From NCBI RefSeq assembly GCF_009909145.1, contig NZ_JAAAPJ010000021.1:62001-126000 (forward strand): a DNA stretch of 64,000 nucleotides, written 5' to 3'. Positions within the stretch are counted from its first letter, which is position 1, and each line of letters opens with the position of its first letter. Shown here piece by piece: positions 1-9,366 of this stretch. Made by a program: the position numbers and the translations under genes. The notes beneath the pieces are model-generated. The model saw only the letters and a program-made list of their open reading frames with translations. It was not told the DNA's origin and searched no databases. The stretch is from Corallococcus silvisoli (GTDB taxonomy: Bacteria; Myxococcota; Myxococcia; Myxococcales; Myxococcaceae).

Positions 1-505
1 GGTTGTGCGCGAGCACGATGGCCGTCGCCCGCGACGACAGCACCGCGGAGAACACCTCGCGCGGATCCACCGGGCACGCGCTCAACGTTCCTTCCGCCAC
101 CCGGGCGTCGTGCACCAGCACGTTGCGCGCGTTGAAGCACAGCACATGGAACACCTCTCGCCGCAGCGCGCTCAGCGTGGGGTACAGGTATCCGTGAACG
201 TCCTTCGGCGTGCGCAGCCTCGGGCGCTTCTCCGGCGAGCGCTGCGCGCGCCGTCCCAACTCCAGCGCCGCCAGCAGCCGGGACGTGCGGGACGGCCCCA
301 CGCCCTTTCGCGCGCACAGCACGCGCGGGTCCTCCTGCACCAGCGCCCTGAGCCCACCCCGGGCCACGCCGTCCGCCGCGTCCTTCAAGCCCCGGGGCCC
401 CTCCGTCCACAACAGGCCCAGCAACTCCAGGTCGGTGAGGGCCTCCGCGCCCAGCCGGAAGAGGCGCTCGCGCGCATCCTCCATGCCGGTGCCGCGTACC
501 CTCAC
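1..505 (-). CDS. radC: RadC-family (JAB/MPN domain) protein, N-terminal part
   Basis: Cut by the left window edge, so only about 168 N-terminal residues are visible. They match the RadC pattern: a helical N-terminal region starting near EDARERLFRLGAEALTDLEL, a helix-hairpin-helix-like stretch (ARKGVGPSRTSRLLAALELG), then the start of the JAB metallo-domain (VFHVLCFNARN, ending at VLAHN, where the zinc-binding His-x-His begins). RadC proteins are JAB-domain proteins whose biochemical role is unsettled despite the DNA-repair name. The GTG chosen here has GGAGGG just upstream. An ATG seven codons later (base 484) is the alternative. The family call is firm; the zinc site is outside the window. 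Confidence 0.85.
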   Translation of the reverse strand, partial: MRVRGTGMEDARERLFRLGAEALTDLELLGLLWTEGPRGLKDAADGVARGGLRALVQEDPRVLCARKGVGPSRTSRLLAALELGRRAQRSPEKRPRLRTPKDVHGYLYPTLSALRREVFHVLCFNARNVLVHDARVAEGTLSACPVDPREVFSAVLSSRATAIVLAHN

Positions 506-744
506 CGACCCTCCGCTCGTGGCCTCCCCACCGACCGTTCCCACCCACGCCTCGCCGCCCTGTTCCATCCCGCCTCCGTCCACGCGGCGGGGGCTTCAGC
601 AAGGCATGTGCCCTTCATGGCGCACTCCGAAGACACGGGACGTGGCCCGTCCAGACCCACGCGAAGAGGCCTCGCGGCGGGACGGACAGCGATGCTCCAC
701 CCGCACTCTTGGCGTGCGAGGCGGCAGCGGACCGCAGGCACCCG

Positions 745-1203
745 TCAGAAGCGGGAGATGGCGAAGAAGCCCTTGATCTTCTCGTTCGTCTCGCGAAGCC
801 GCTCGCTCAGCGTGCGGACGAACGTCCAGAGAAGGACGTAGGCCAGGTCCTTGTCCGTGAACATCAGCTGGTCCAGCTTCGCCCGCTCGATGACCCACAC
901 CGTGCAGCCGCTGTGGGCGATGGCGTCCGCGGAGCGGGGCGAATCCTCGATGACCGCCATCTCCCCGAAATACTGGCCGGCTTCGAGGATGGCGAGCGCC
1001 TCCTCGCCGATGCCCGGCACGGATTTGGAAATGCGAACCTTGCCGTCGGTGAGGATGAACATGTCCTGCCCGGTGTCGCCCTCGCGGAAGAGGTAGTCAC
1101 CGGCGGAGTAGGTCCTGGACGAGGCAATCCGGGCGACCTTGGCGAGCTGGCCCTGGGTCAATCCCTCGAAGAGCGCAACCTTCTTGAGGACAGCGGCATC
1201 CAT
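745..1203 (-). CDS. Cyclic nucleotide-binding domain protein
   Basis: A 152-residue protein made almost entirely of one cNMP-binding (CAP_ED) beta-barrel: LFEGLTQGQLAKVA at the N-terminus, FREGDTGQDMFIL in the barrel, and the phosphate-binding-cassette-like GQYFGEMAVIEDSPRSADAI with the typical Gly-Glu and Arg-Ser positions. There is no helix-turn-helix, kinase or channel domain after it, so it is not a CRP-type regulator. It is more likely a small sensor or adaptor that acts by binding a partner. Its start lies 81 bp from the divergently read thioredoxin reductase, so the two probably share a promoter region. No good ribosome-binding site is visible and the start is chosen from domain length. 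Confidence 0.85.
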   Translation of the reverse strand: MDAAVLKKVALFEGLTQGQLAKVARIASSRTYSAGDYLFREGDTGQDMFILTDGKVRISKSVPGIGEEALAILEAGQYFGEMAVIEDSPRSADAIAHSGCTVWVIERAKLDQLMFTDKDLAYVLLWTFVRTLSERLRETNEKIKGFFAISRF

Positions 1204-1284
1204 GGGGTCCAGGTTCGTATCATGGTCAGGACGGCGGTGTCTGGTACGGTCCGGGCCCGTCAACGTATGAGCGCAGGAGGCGCC

Positions 1285-2250
1285 GTGTCGCAGGACAAGA
1301 TCCAGAAGGTCACCATCATCGGCTCCGGCCCGGCGGGCTACACGGCCGCCATCTACGCGGCGCGCGCCAACCTGGAGCCCGTGGTGTTCGCCGGCGGCCC
1401 CACCCTGGAGCACCCCCAGCGCGTCCCGGGCGGCCAGCTCATGGTCACCACCGACGTGGAGAACTATCCCGGCTTCCCGGAGGCCATCACCGGCCCGGAG
1501 TTGATGGAGCGCTTCCAGAAGCAGGCGGAGCGCTTCGGCACCGTGCTGCACATGGAGAACGTCACCAAGGTGGACTTCTCCCAGCGGCCCTTCCTGCTGG
1601 AGAGCGAGAGCGGCCTCCAGGTGCGCTCGGAGACGGTCATCATCTCCACGGGCGCCACCGCGAAGTGGCTGGGCGTCAAGGGCGAGGACACCTACAAGAA
1701 CCGCGGCGTGTCCGCGTGCGCCACGTGTGACGGCGCCTTCTTCAAGAAGCAGGACGTGCTGGTGGTGGGCGGCGGCGACACGGCCATGGAAGAGGCCACG
1801 TACCTGGCGAAGATCGTCAACCACGTCACGCTCATCCACCGACGCGACAGCCTGCGCGCGTCCAAGGTGATGCAGGAGCGCGCCCTCAACAACCCGAAGA
1901 TCTCCTTCCTGTGGAACTCCGCGGTGGAGGAGGTCGTGGGCAACGCCAAGGGGATGACGGGCGCGGTGGTGCGCAACCTCAAGACCGGCGACAGCCAGCT
2001 GCTCAACGCGCACGGCCTGTTCGTCGCCATCGGCCACACGCCGAACACGGAGCTGTTCCAGGGCATCCTGGAGACGCACCAGGGCGGCTACCTCAAGACG
2101 CAGCCGGGCACCACGCGCACCAACATCGAGGGCGTCTTCGCCTGCGGCGACGTGCAGGACAGCTACTACCGCCAGGCCATCACCGCCGCGGGCACCGGGT
2201 GCATGGCCGCCATCGACGCGGAGCGCTGGCTCATCGAGCACGGCGAGTAG
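1285..2250 (+). CDS. trxB: Thioredoxin reductase
   Basis: Transfers electrons from NADPH through FAD to thioredoxin. The FAD dinucleotide-binding GSGPAG is at residues 13-18, the redox-active pair is Cys145-Ala-Thr-Cys148 in the SACATCDGAF context, the NADPH-binding GGGDTA is at about 162-167, and the C-terminal FAD motif CGDVQD is near residue 290. The 321-residue length is normal for low-molecular-weight TrxR. The GTG start follows AGGAGG by four bases; an in-frame ATG six codons upstream (1267) has no comparable site. The call is firm. Confidence 0.95.
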   Translation: MSQDKIQKVTIIGSGPAGYTAAIYAARANLEPVVFAGGPTLEHPQRVPGGQLMVTTDVENYPGFPEAITGPELMERFQKQAERFGTVLHMENVTKVDFSQRPFLLESESGLQVRSETVIISTGATAKWLGVKGEDTYKNRGVSACATCDGAFFKKQDVLVVGGGDTAMEEATYLAKIVNHVTLIHRRDSLRASKVMQERALNNPKISFLWNSAVEEVVGNAKGMTGAVVRNLKTGDSQLLNAHGLFVAIGHTPNTELFQGILETHQGGYLKTQPGTTRTNIEGVFACGDVQDSYYRQAITAAGTGCMAAIDAERWLIEHGE

Positions 2251-2282
2251 GTCCCTACCGGTCCCAGCGAGACGACACGCGC

Positions 2283-3466
2283 ATGAGCAAGAAGCAGAAG
2301 ACGGTAGCGGTGCACGCGGGCTCCCGGCTCACCGGGAGCAAGGCGGTGCCCGTCATGCCGCCCATCTTCCCGGCGGCGGTGAACTGGTTCGACAGCAGCG
2401 ACGACCTGTCCGACGCGCTGGACGGCAAGGACTACGCCTACGCCCGCATCAGCGCGCCCAACGCGGCCCTGCTGGAGGAGGCGGTCGCCGCGCTGGAGGG
2501 CGCCGAGTCCTGCGTCGCGTACGCCAGCGGCATGGCCGCGCTGCGCTCGCTCTTCGACGCGCAGCCGTGGAAGGCCGGGGACGTGCTGGTGGTGCCGACG
2601 GACGGCTACGGCGTCACCCGGCTGCTCTACAAGAACCTGTGCGCTCGCTGGGGCGTGGAGCTGCGCCCGCTCAACCAGACGGAGGCGGACGCGCCTGCCC
2701 GCATCCGCGAGTGGCGCCCGCGCATGGTCCTGGCGGAGAGCATCTCCAACCCGCTGCTGCGCGTGCCGGACATCCGCGCGCTCGCGGAGGCGTGCCGCGA
2801 CGCCGGCGCCGTCTTCGCGGTGGATGCCACCTTCCCGTCACCCTTCGGGCAGCGCGCGCTGGAGCTGGGCGCGGACTACGCGGTGCAGTCCACCAGCAAG
2901 TGGCTCAACGGCCACAGCGACGCGCTGGGCGGCACGGTGAGCGGCTCCAAGTCGCGGATGGACCCGCTGCGCTCGGCGCGCGTGCTGTCCGGCGACGTGC
3001 TGGGCCCCTTCGAGGCGTGGCTCACCCTGCGCGGGCTGCGCACGCTGCCTGTCCGCATGAAGGCCCACAACGAGCATGCCCTCCACGTGGCGAAGCGTCT
3101 GTCGGAGTCGCCGCTCCTGGAGCGCGTCATCTACCCGGGCCTCGCCTCCCACCCGGACCACGCGGTGGCGGGGCGGGTGCTGGAGGGTGGCTTCGGGCCC
3201 ATGGTGGCCTTTGAAATCAAGGGCGCGGGGCAGCAGGAAGGGGACCGGTTCCTGGAGGCGCTGCGGGTGTGCAAGCCCGGGCCGTCGCTGGGGGACGTGG
3301 GCACGCTGGTGATGCACGCGGCCAGCGCCAGCGCCCGCCGGATGACGCCCCAGGAGCGCGCCCAGGCCGGCATCCGCGACAGCCTCATCCGCGTGTCCGT
3401 GGGGCTGGAGGACCCGGATGACGTGGCCGACGACCTGCTCGCCGCCGTGGCGAAGGGGGCCGGCCG

Positions 3467-3470
<4 letters not shown>
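2283..3470 (+). CDS. PLP-dependent Cys/Met metabolism (trans-sulfuration) enzyme
   Basis: A 395-residue member of the cystathionine gamma-synthase / beta-lyase / methionine gamma-lyase fold. The PLP-binding lysine is Lys206 in STSKWLNGHSDALGG, and the family signatures SCVAYASGMAA, LAESISNPLLRVPD and AVDATFPSP are present. Residues alone do not separate synthase, lyase or sulfhydrylase activity. It starts 32 bp after trxB and its stop overlaps the moaC start (GTGA), so the three may be co-transcribed. It could supply cysteine/methionine sulfur chemistry, but the true substrate is unknown. Confidence 0.9.
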
Positions 3471-3976
<506 letters not shown>

Positions 3977-3979
3977 TCC

Positions 3980-4549
3980 CTAGCGCCGGGCGTCCGCGCG
4001 CAGCCGCTCCAGGAAGAAGGCCACCACCACCAGCGAGTGCGTGATGTGGCCCTCCAGGATGAGCCGGGGCACGTCCGAGCGCGGATACAGCTCCACGGCG
4101 ATGTCCTCGCCGTCATCCGGATGGCCGTCGCTCACGCGCTCGCAGTCGAGCGCCAGGAAGCTGAAGCACCGGTTGGCCTGGAAGGCCGGATTGGGGTGCA
4201 CGGCGCCCAGCGGCTCCAGCCGTCCGGCGCGGTAGCCCGTCTCCTCCTCCAGCTCCCGCGCGGCGGCCGCGGCCGGGTCCTCGCCCGGATCCACGCAGCC
4301 GCCCGGCACCTCCAGCGTCGCCGCGTCGATGCCGAAGCGGAACTGGCGCACCATCACCAGCTGGTCCGCCTTCGTCACCGCGATGACGTTCACCCAGTCC
4401 GCGCACTCCATCCGCACGCGCGGGTGCTCCAGGTTCGTGCGCGGGTCGGCCACGATGTCCTCGCGCACCTTCACCACGCTGAAGTCGTGCTCCAGCCCCC
4501 GGCGCAGGCGCGTCCAGGGCTTCACCTTCGGTTCGGGCGCGGACGACAC
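3980..4549 (-). CDS. NUDIX hydrolase, ADP-ribose pyrophosphatase-like
   Basis: A 189-residue NUDIX protein. The box G-x5-E-x7-REUxEExGU is complete at residues 84-106 (GCVDPGED ... RELEEETGY), with the preceding strand ATLEVPGG typical of ADP-ribose / nucleoside-diphosphate-sugar hydrolases. It is the last gene of a four-gene minus-strand run, 14 bp after the SirB1-like gene. GTG is chosen because GAAAGGAAG precedes it. The substrate is inferred only from subfamily resemblance. Confidence 0.88.
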   Translation of the reverse strand: MSSAPEPKVKPWTRLRRGLEHDFSVVKVREDIVADPRTNLEHPRVRMECADWVNVIAVTKADQLVMVRQFRFGIDAATLEVPGGCVDPGEDPAAAAARELEEETGYRAGRLEPLGAVHPNPAFQANRCFSFLALDCERVSDGHPDDGEDIAVELYPRSDVPRLILEGHITHSLVVVAFFLERLRADARR

Positions 4550-4563
4550 GTGCGGGCTTCCTT

Positions 4564-5427
4564 TCAGTTGAGCAGCTCGGCGCGTTCGCGCAGCTCCCGC
4601 GCGGACAGCTCCAGGCGCTCGCGGTCCGGCGCGTCCGGGGACAGCTCCAGGCACCGCTCCACGTCCTTGAGGGCCGCGCGGTAGGCGCCCATGGTGGTGA
4701 GCAGCGTGGCGCGCGTGCGCAGCTCGCCCGGGTGGTCCGGCGCCAGCAGCAGCAGCAGGTCCACCACCGCCAGCCCCTGCTCGCTGTCGTCCCGCCCCAG
4801 GTACACGCGGCGCAGGTTGGACAGCATCCGGTAGGCGATGAGCTCCACCGGCGCGGGCGCGAGCATCGCCCGGTCGAACTTCAGCTGCGGCGCCACGCGC
4901 TTGAGCAGCTCCTCGCAGCCGTGCTCCGTGAGGATGTCGCCGTGGTGGAAGGGGTCCATCACCAGCTTGTGGTCCCCCGCGTCGCACGCCACCAGGAAGT
5001 GGCCGGGGAAGGGGACGCCGTACAGCGGGATGCCCGCGCGGCGCGCGACCTCCAGGTAGAGGACGGACAGCGTGATGGGCAGCCCCACCTTCCGCTCCAG
5101 CACCCGGTCCAGGAAGCTGTTGTCCGGGGCGTGGTAGTCGTCCTCGTTGCCCCGGAAGCCCTCGATGTCCGCCAGCACGTGGCGCAGGGCGCGCAGCGGC
5201 GCCAGGGCCTCGCCCTTCTCCGTGAGCCGCTCCGCCTCCAGCTGGACCCTCACCGCGAGCGCGTCCAGCGTGTGCAGGCACGCCGGGGCGTCCAGGTCCT
5301 CCCGGCCCAGCGTGGCGATGGCCAGCGCCGCCAGGTCCAGCCGCGGGGGATCCGCGGCCAGGGAAGACACCAGCCGCTCGCGCGCCAGTGGAGGGCCGAA
5401 TCCAGAGGGAAAGCTCACGGTGCGCAC
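4564..5427 (-). CDS. SirB1-like transglutaminase-fold protein with TPR tail
   Basis: About 287 residues matching the SirB1 / transglutaminase-like core type 2 family: LRHVLADIEGFRGNEDDYH, then NSFLDRVLERKVGLPITLS, GIPLYGVPFPGHFLV and VMDPFHHGDILT. The family keeps the transglutaminase fold but often lacks the cysteine protease triad, and no convincing catalytic Cys is visible here. The C-terminus has tetratricopeptide-like helices (LTTMGAYRAALKDVERCLEL). The start is uncertain: GTG at 5427 is used, and GTG at 5451 or TTG at 5466 are in frame. Function is unknown; some relatives sit near tRNA or translation genes, which is not the case here. Confidence 0.8.
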   Translation of the reverse strand: MRTVSFPSGFGPPLARERLVSSLAADPPRLDLAALAIATLGREDLDAPACLHTLDALAVRVQLEAERLTEKGEALAPLRALRHVLADIEGFRGNEDDYHAPDNSFLDRVLERKVGLPITLSVLYLEVARRAGIPLYGVPFPGHFLVACDAGDHKLVMDPFHHGDILTEHGCEELLKRVAPQLKFDRAMLAPAPVELIAYRMLSNLRRVYLGRDDSEQGLAVVDLLLLLAPDHPGELRTRATLLTTMGAYRAALKDVERCLELSPDAPDRERLELSARELRERAELLN

Positions 5428-5473
5428 CAGTACCCCACGGAAGGTCCCCACGGCAAAGGCAGGCAACCGGGCA

Positions 5474-5749
5474 TCATGCCCCTGGCGGCGTCGCGGGCAG
5501 CCGGCCCTTGATTTCCGCCCGGATGGCCATGTGCGCGGAGATGAGCCCCGCCAGGATTCCGTCCTCGAATTCGAAGGAGGGGTGCTCCTTCAGCTGGGGG
5601 AAGTCGTGCGGGTTGCGCATCTCCTCCGGCCCGATGTTGGGCACCGCCTCGCGCGCCAGCCGCAAGACCTTCGCCTGCTGCTGGGTGATCATCCGCTCGT
5701 AGAGCGAGGTGGCCAGGTCCAGGAACTCGTTCGCCGTGTCTTCCGTCAT
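5474..5749 (-). CDS. Conserved small protein, unknown function
   Basis: 91 residues, acidic and mostly helical, beginning MTEDTANEFLDLATSLYER. There is no signal peptide, membrane segment or Cys/His cluster. It sits 10 bp after the YiiX-like hydrolase gene and just before the SirB1-like gene, all on one strand, so it is probably part of that operon. Codon use matches the surrounding genes, which supports real coding. I do not recognise a family. Confidence 0.7.
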   Translation of the reverse strand: MTEDTANEFLDLATSLYERMITQQQAKVLRLAREAVPNIGPEEMRNPHDFPQLKEHPSFEFEDGILAGLISAHMAIRAEIKGRLPATPPGA

Positions 5750-5759
5750 GGTGGTGTGC

Positions 5760-7361
5760 CTACTCCTGGGCGATGTCCCATTTCATCCGCCGGTAGGTGT
5801 AACGGAAAGCGTCCGCGTTCGCTTCGACGGCGTCCCCCTGGGTCTCCCGCCCGTCCAGGAAGGCCACGAAGTCGAACTGCCGGTCGGGCTTGCCGTACTC
5901 GGCATCGAAGACGCGCACGATTTCATTCGCCGGCAGCGTCCGCCGCCCCGCCACGCTCACCAGGGGGATGTCCAAGCCCTTCATGTCCTTGGAGGGCGCG
6001 TACGACTTCCAGACGAGCTCCGTGCACACCAGCGTCTGGTCGGAGAAGAAGTCGAAGTTGAAGTCGTAGGGCCGGCCCTGGAAGGTGAAGGCGCGCAGGA
6101 TGGCGCGCGCCTTGTCCACGGCCGACAGGCGCGGGCGCAGCACGCCCAGGTAGTCCACGTGCATGCCGTGCTCCACGCCGGTGAAGCTCACGCCCTCGCT
6201 GATGGCCTCGATGATGCGCACCGGGTCTCCGTGCGCGTCCTGGCCGTTGTACTCCTTCCACTTGGCGGGGAACGCCCGGGCCAGGTGGGCGGTGAACGTC
6301 TCCGGATGGCCGGGCAGGGTGGCCACCCAGGCCTTCACTTCGGGATCCGCGTCGAAGGCCTGGGCCAGCTCCTGGGCGGTGCCCAGGTAGAGCTCCGCGT
6401 GCGGCCAGAAGCCCGGCAGGCCGATGTTGGACAGGAACCAGTTCTGGCGCGCGACCATCACGTCGCCCGGGGCCATGCGCGGAAGCAGCGCGAGCGTCTG
6501 CTCGCGGGAGATGAGCGGCCGGCCCACGCGGTACACGCGCGTGTCCCCCATCCACTCCGCCACCGTCTTCTGCACCGGGAACACCGCCCGGGCGGTGGAC
6601 TCCTGGGTGAGGTCCGCGGCGGCCTTGGCGAAGAGCACCGGGCCGCGCAAGAGCAGCCGCGAGCGCGCGCTCTGGCTGTCCTGCTTCATCGCCTGGAGCA
6701 GCGCGGGCACACCGGGCTCGTTCAGGATGCCCGCCTTCGCCAGCACGGGGTTGAGCGTCGCGCGGTAGCCGTCGCCGGTGAACAGCTGCGTGGTGGTGCC
6801 CACGTGGACGACCTTCTCCTTGAAGCGGCTGAAGGCGCGCGCGGGCAGGCCGTATTCGGGGCCCGGCTCGTCCAGGAGGACGTTCAGCTGCGCCTGCCCC
6901 CCGGCCAGGTCCGCGAAGGCCAGCCCCTGGGCCAGCTCCGAGGCGAGCGCGGCGTGGGTGAGCAGGAAGCCCCAGGCGTGCTTCTTCGGCTGCAGGAGGG
7001 AGGGCGCCTTGAGGAAGTCCCAGTAGCGCTGGCGCACCACCTCCGTGGAGAGGAAGCAGTCGAAGAAGGCGGCCCAGGTGGACACCAGCAGCTGCTTCTC
7101 CTCCGGGGTGTACGGCACGCCCTGCTCGCGCCGGTACAGCGCCTTGGAGCGGAAGGCCTCCTCGCGCAGCCGGCGCAGCCCCTCCGTGCCCTGGCGCAGC
7201 GTCTCCAGGTCGCGGCGGGCCTGGGCGACGAAGGCGGCGTCGTCCAGGGCGTAGACGTCGGCCGGGGCTCGGGTGGGAGGAGGCGTGGGGACGTCGGAGG
7301 GCTCGCCGGCCGGTGGGGTGGCGAGCGTGAGCCAGGCGAGGAGCAGGGAGGCAGGGGACAT
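5760..7361 (-). CDS. Secreted YiiX/YebB-type (NlpC/P60-like) cysteine hydrolase
   Basis: 533 residues with an N-terminal signal-like segment (MSPASLLLAWLTLATPP). The C-terminal half carries the circularly permuted papain-like fold of the YiiX/YebB family: a block GDVMVARQNW, the histidine His321 in FWPHAELYLG, and the cysteine Cys446 in LVCTELVWKSYAP. The order His before Cys is the permuted arrangement. The N-terminal 280 residues are helical and of no family I recognise. YiiX-type enzymes are proposed to cleave amide or ester bonds in lipid or peptidoglycan substrates; the target here is unknown. It is first in the four-gene minus-strand operon. Confidence 0.8.
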   Translation of the reverse strand: MSPASLLLAWLTLATPPAGEPSDVPTPPPTRAPADVYALDDAAFVAQARRDLETLRQGTEGLRRLREEAFRSKALYRREQGVPYTPEEKQLLVSTWAAFFDCFLSTEVVRQRYWDFLKAPSLLQPKKHAWGFLLTHAALASELAQGLAFADLAGGQAQLNVLLDEPGPEYGLPARAFSRFKEKVVHVGTTTQLFTGDGYRATLNPVLAKAGILNEPGVPALLQAMKQDSQSARSRLLLRGPVLFAKAAADLTQESTARAVFPVQKTVAEWMGDTRVYRVGRPLISREQTLALLPRMAPGDVMVARQNWFLSNIGLPGFWPHAELYLGTAQELAQAFDADPEVKAWVATLPGHPETFTAHLARAFPAKWKEYNGQDAHGDPVRIIEAISEGVSFTGVEHGMHVDYLGVLRPRLSAVDKARAILRAFTFQGRPYDFNFDFFSDQTLVCTELVWKSYAPSKDMKGLDIPLVSVAGRRTLPANEIVRVFDAEYGKPDRQFDFVAFLDGRETQGDAVEANADAFRYTYRRMKWDIAQE

Positions 7362-7555
7362 CGGGAGACTCCGGCGGGCGTTGGCGCCGGGGGACTCTAC
7401 CCTGAAGCGGGCGCGGGCAGGACGGCCGCTCCCCCGCCCGCCCGGCGTCGAAGGGGGTTCGGCGTCAAGCTGGCCCGGGGCGGCCGCCGTCCCCACGTTG
7501 TCTCGTGGACGTCGTCCGGGCCTGGGGGCCCGGGCAGAGAAAGGTGGAAGGCACG

Positions 7556-7870
7556 ATGGCTTACGGACTGGCGGAGGATCCGGCGCGCTCCATCACCCCG
7601 CATCTGGATGGGGTGGAGTACCCCGCGACGCGCGAGGAACTGGTCGAGGCCGCCGCGGACAACGAGGCCCCGGTCGACATCATCAACATCCTCAAGTCCC
7701 TGCCACAGCAGGAGTACATGTTGCGCGAGCACGTGCTGCGCGACCTGGCGGAGGCGGAGCGCCGCTTCGCGATGAACGGCCTCCGGGACGACGACGGCGT
7801 GGACCGCGACCGGCGCAACATCGGCCGGGACCGCATCGAGGGCGAGGAAGGCGACACCCGCCACCCGTAG
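7556..7870 (+). CDS. DUF2795-domain protein
   Basis: 104 residues. The segment from LDGVEYPATREELVEAAA through IINILKSLPQQEYMLREHV fits the DUF2795 pattern (an LxGxxYPAxKxELxxxA core followed by a short helix). The rest is charged and probably disordered (RDDDGVDRDRRNIGRDR). The ATG is preceded by AAGGTGGAAGG. Function is unknown; DUF2795 proteins are small, soluble and often present in several copies in actinobacteria and myxobacteria. Confidence 0.85.
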   Translation: MAYGLAEDPARSITPHLDGVEYPATREELVEAAADNEAPVDIINILKSLPQQEYMLREHVLRDLAEAERRFAMNGLRDDDGVDRDRRNIGRDRIEGEEGDTRHP

Positions 7871-7952
7871 TGTCACCCGCGCGGTGACACCGCGCTTGGA
7901 CCTTGCAAGACGCTCGCGGGCGCGCCGGCTTTCTGCCAGCGTTCGCGAGCGC

Positions 7953-8855
7953 ATGCGTCCTGGTCCCCTGTGGTGGTGTCTCGTGCTGTCGCTGGCCGCC
8001 GGGTGCAAGTCCCGGTATCCGCCGCTCAACCCCGCGCCGGGGCTGCCCCCACCGGTGCGCCTGGACTTCAAGCCCCCCGTGGACCGCCTGCTCACCGAAT
8101 CCGTGCGCGCCACCCGCGCCGTCCAGCGCCCGGGGCAGCCGGAGGCCCGCGACGAGGCCGCCTTCACCACGGAGACGCGCTTCACCCCCTCCGACGGCGG
8201 CTGGCGCGTGACCCAGGCGGTGCGCACCCCGCGGCAGGTCCACGCCGGACAGGACGTGCCGTCGCTGGCCGGCGCCGTGCTGGAGCGCTTCACTTTGCGC
8301 ATGCAGCTGGCGGCGGACGGCACCTTCGTGAAGCTGGTGGGCGCGGAGGCCGCGGAGGAGGCGCTGCGGCAGGTGGCGCCCTCCGGGCCGGGCGTCGCGG
8401 AGGTGGAGCGCTTCTTCGCGCCGGAGGCGCTGGAGATCCGCACGCGCCGCGAGTGGGAGGCGAAGTACTCGGGGCTGCTCCAGCGCAACCTGGTGGAGGG
8501 CCAGCGCACGTGGGCGGTGGACTTCGTGTCCGTGGACGGCGTGGAGCGGGCCTACCTGCTGGAGCGCACGGTGGACGGCACGCGGCCCACGATGTTCGGC
8601 GACGCGGTGGCGCTGAGCCTCACGTGCCTGGACGCGCTGCCCACCAAGGCCCCGGCGGAGATGCGGGCCGCGTGGTCGGAGGCCGGGTCCCCCGAGCTCT
8701 TCAAGGGCGTGACGTGTGAAGGCGAGCAGGTGATCGCGCGCGGCCGGTTCGTGCCGGTGCGCCGGCTGCTGAAGGTGAAGGCGGTGGGGGAGGGCGGGAC
8801 CGTGACGCTCACCACCGAATCGCAGGCGGAGACGCTTCAGGAGGAAGGGCCATGA
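7953..8855 (+). CDS. Predicted lipoprotein, unknown function
   Basis: 300 residues with a lipoprotein signal peptide: Arg near the start, a hydrophobic stretch, then lipobox LAAGC with the lipidated Cys at about residue 18. The mature part has no Cys-rich or catalytic motif. It resembles a beta-rich envelope domain with repeated phrases such as DGGWRVTQAVRTP and DGTFVKLVG. The stop overlaps the next start (ATGA), so it is translationally coupled to the CoA-binding protein. No family is recognised. Confidence 0.8.
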   Translation: MRPGPLWWCLVLSLAAGCKSRYPPLNPAPGLPPPVRLDFKPPVDRLLTESVRATRAVQRPGQPEARDEAAFTTETRFTPSDGGWRVTQAVRTPRQVHAGQDVPSLAGAVLERFTLRMQLAADGTFVKLVGAEAAEEALRQVAPSGPGVAEVERFFAPEALEIRTRREWEAKYSGLLQRNLVEGQRTWAVDFVSVDGVERAYLLERTVDGTRPTMFGDAVALSLTCLDALPTKAPAEMRAAWSEAGSPELFKGVTCEGEQVIARGRFVPVRRLLKVKAVGEGGTVTLTTESQAETLQEEGP

Positions 8856-9295
8856 ATCACGCGGAGTACCTCATCGAGGACGAAGCGGGCGTGAAGCGCG
8901 TGGTGCAGGACGCGCGGCGGGTGGCGGTGCTGGGCATCAAGACGGAGGACCACTCCGCCCAGCCCGCGTACTACGTGCCCGAGTATCTGGCGAAGGCGGG
9001 CGTGGACGTGGTGCCCGTGCCCGTCTACTACCCGGACGCGAAGAAGATCCTGGGCAAGCCCGTGTACCGGCGGCTGGTGGACATCCCGGGCGACATCGAC
9101 GTGGTGGAGGTGTTCCGCAGGCCGGGCGACATCGACCAGCACGTGGACGACATCATCGCGAAGAAGCCCAAGGCGGTCTGGTTCCAGTCCGGCATCCGCA
9201 ACGACGAAGCGGCCCGGAAGCTGGCGGCCGCGGGCATCCGCGTGGTGCAGGACCGCTGCCTGATGGTGGACCACCGCCGCTACAGCGGGCACTGA
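8852..9295 (+). CDS. CoA-binding domain protein (YccU type)
   Basis: 147 residues forming a single Rossmann-like CoA-binding domain: VAVLGIKTEDHSAQPAYYVP, DVVPVPVYYPDAKKILGKPV, VVEVFRRPGDIDQHVDDII and AVWFQSGIRNDEAARKL. These are small stand-alone relatives of the succinyl-CoA synthetase CoA-binding domain. Ligand binding is known for the family but the physiological role is not. Start overlaps the upstream lipoprotein stop. Confidence 0.88.
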   Translation: MNHAEYLIEDEAGVKRVVQDARRVAVLGIKTEDHSAQPAYYVPEYLAKAGVDVVPVPVYYPDAKKILGKPVYRRLVDIPGDIDVVEVFRRPGDIDQHVDDIIAKKPKAVWFQSGIRNDEAARKLAAAGIRVVQDRCLMVDHRRYSGH

Positions 9296-9304
9296 GGCGA
9301 AGAG

Positions 9305-9334
9305 GGCCCTCCGCACCCGAAGGTCCGGAGGGCC
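9305..9334. terminator. Hairpin between convergent genes
   Basis: Perfect 9-bp inverted repeat GGCCCTCCG / CGGAGGGCC with a 12-base loop, placed between two genes that converge. Neither side has a clear T run, so it is a candidate bidirectional terminator rather than a classical one. Confidence 0.4.
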
Positions 9335-9366
9335 TGGCTTGCGACAGGGACGCGAGAGGCGCCGGC

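Noticed and set aside
709..1284. Long N-terminal extension of thioredoxin reductase
   Set aside because: The extra frame has no family similarity, covers the cNMP protein in antisense, and a GTG with an ideal ribosome-binding site stands at the expected start.
4732..5511. Plus-strand frames opposite the SirB1-like gene
   Set aside because: His/Gln/Arg-rich antisense shadows typical of high-GC DNA.
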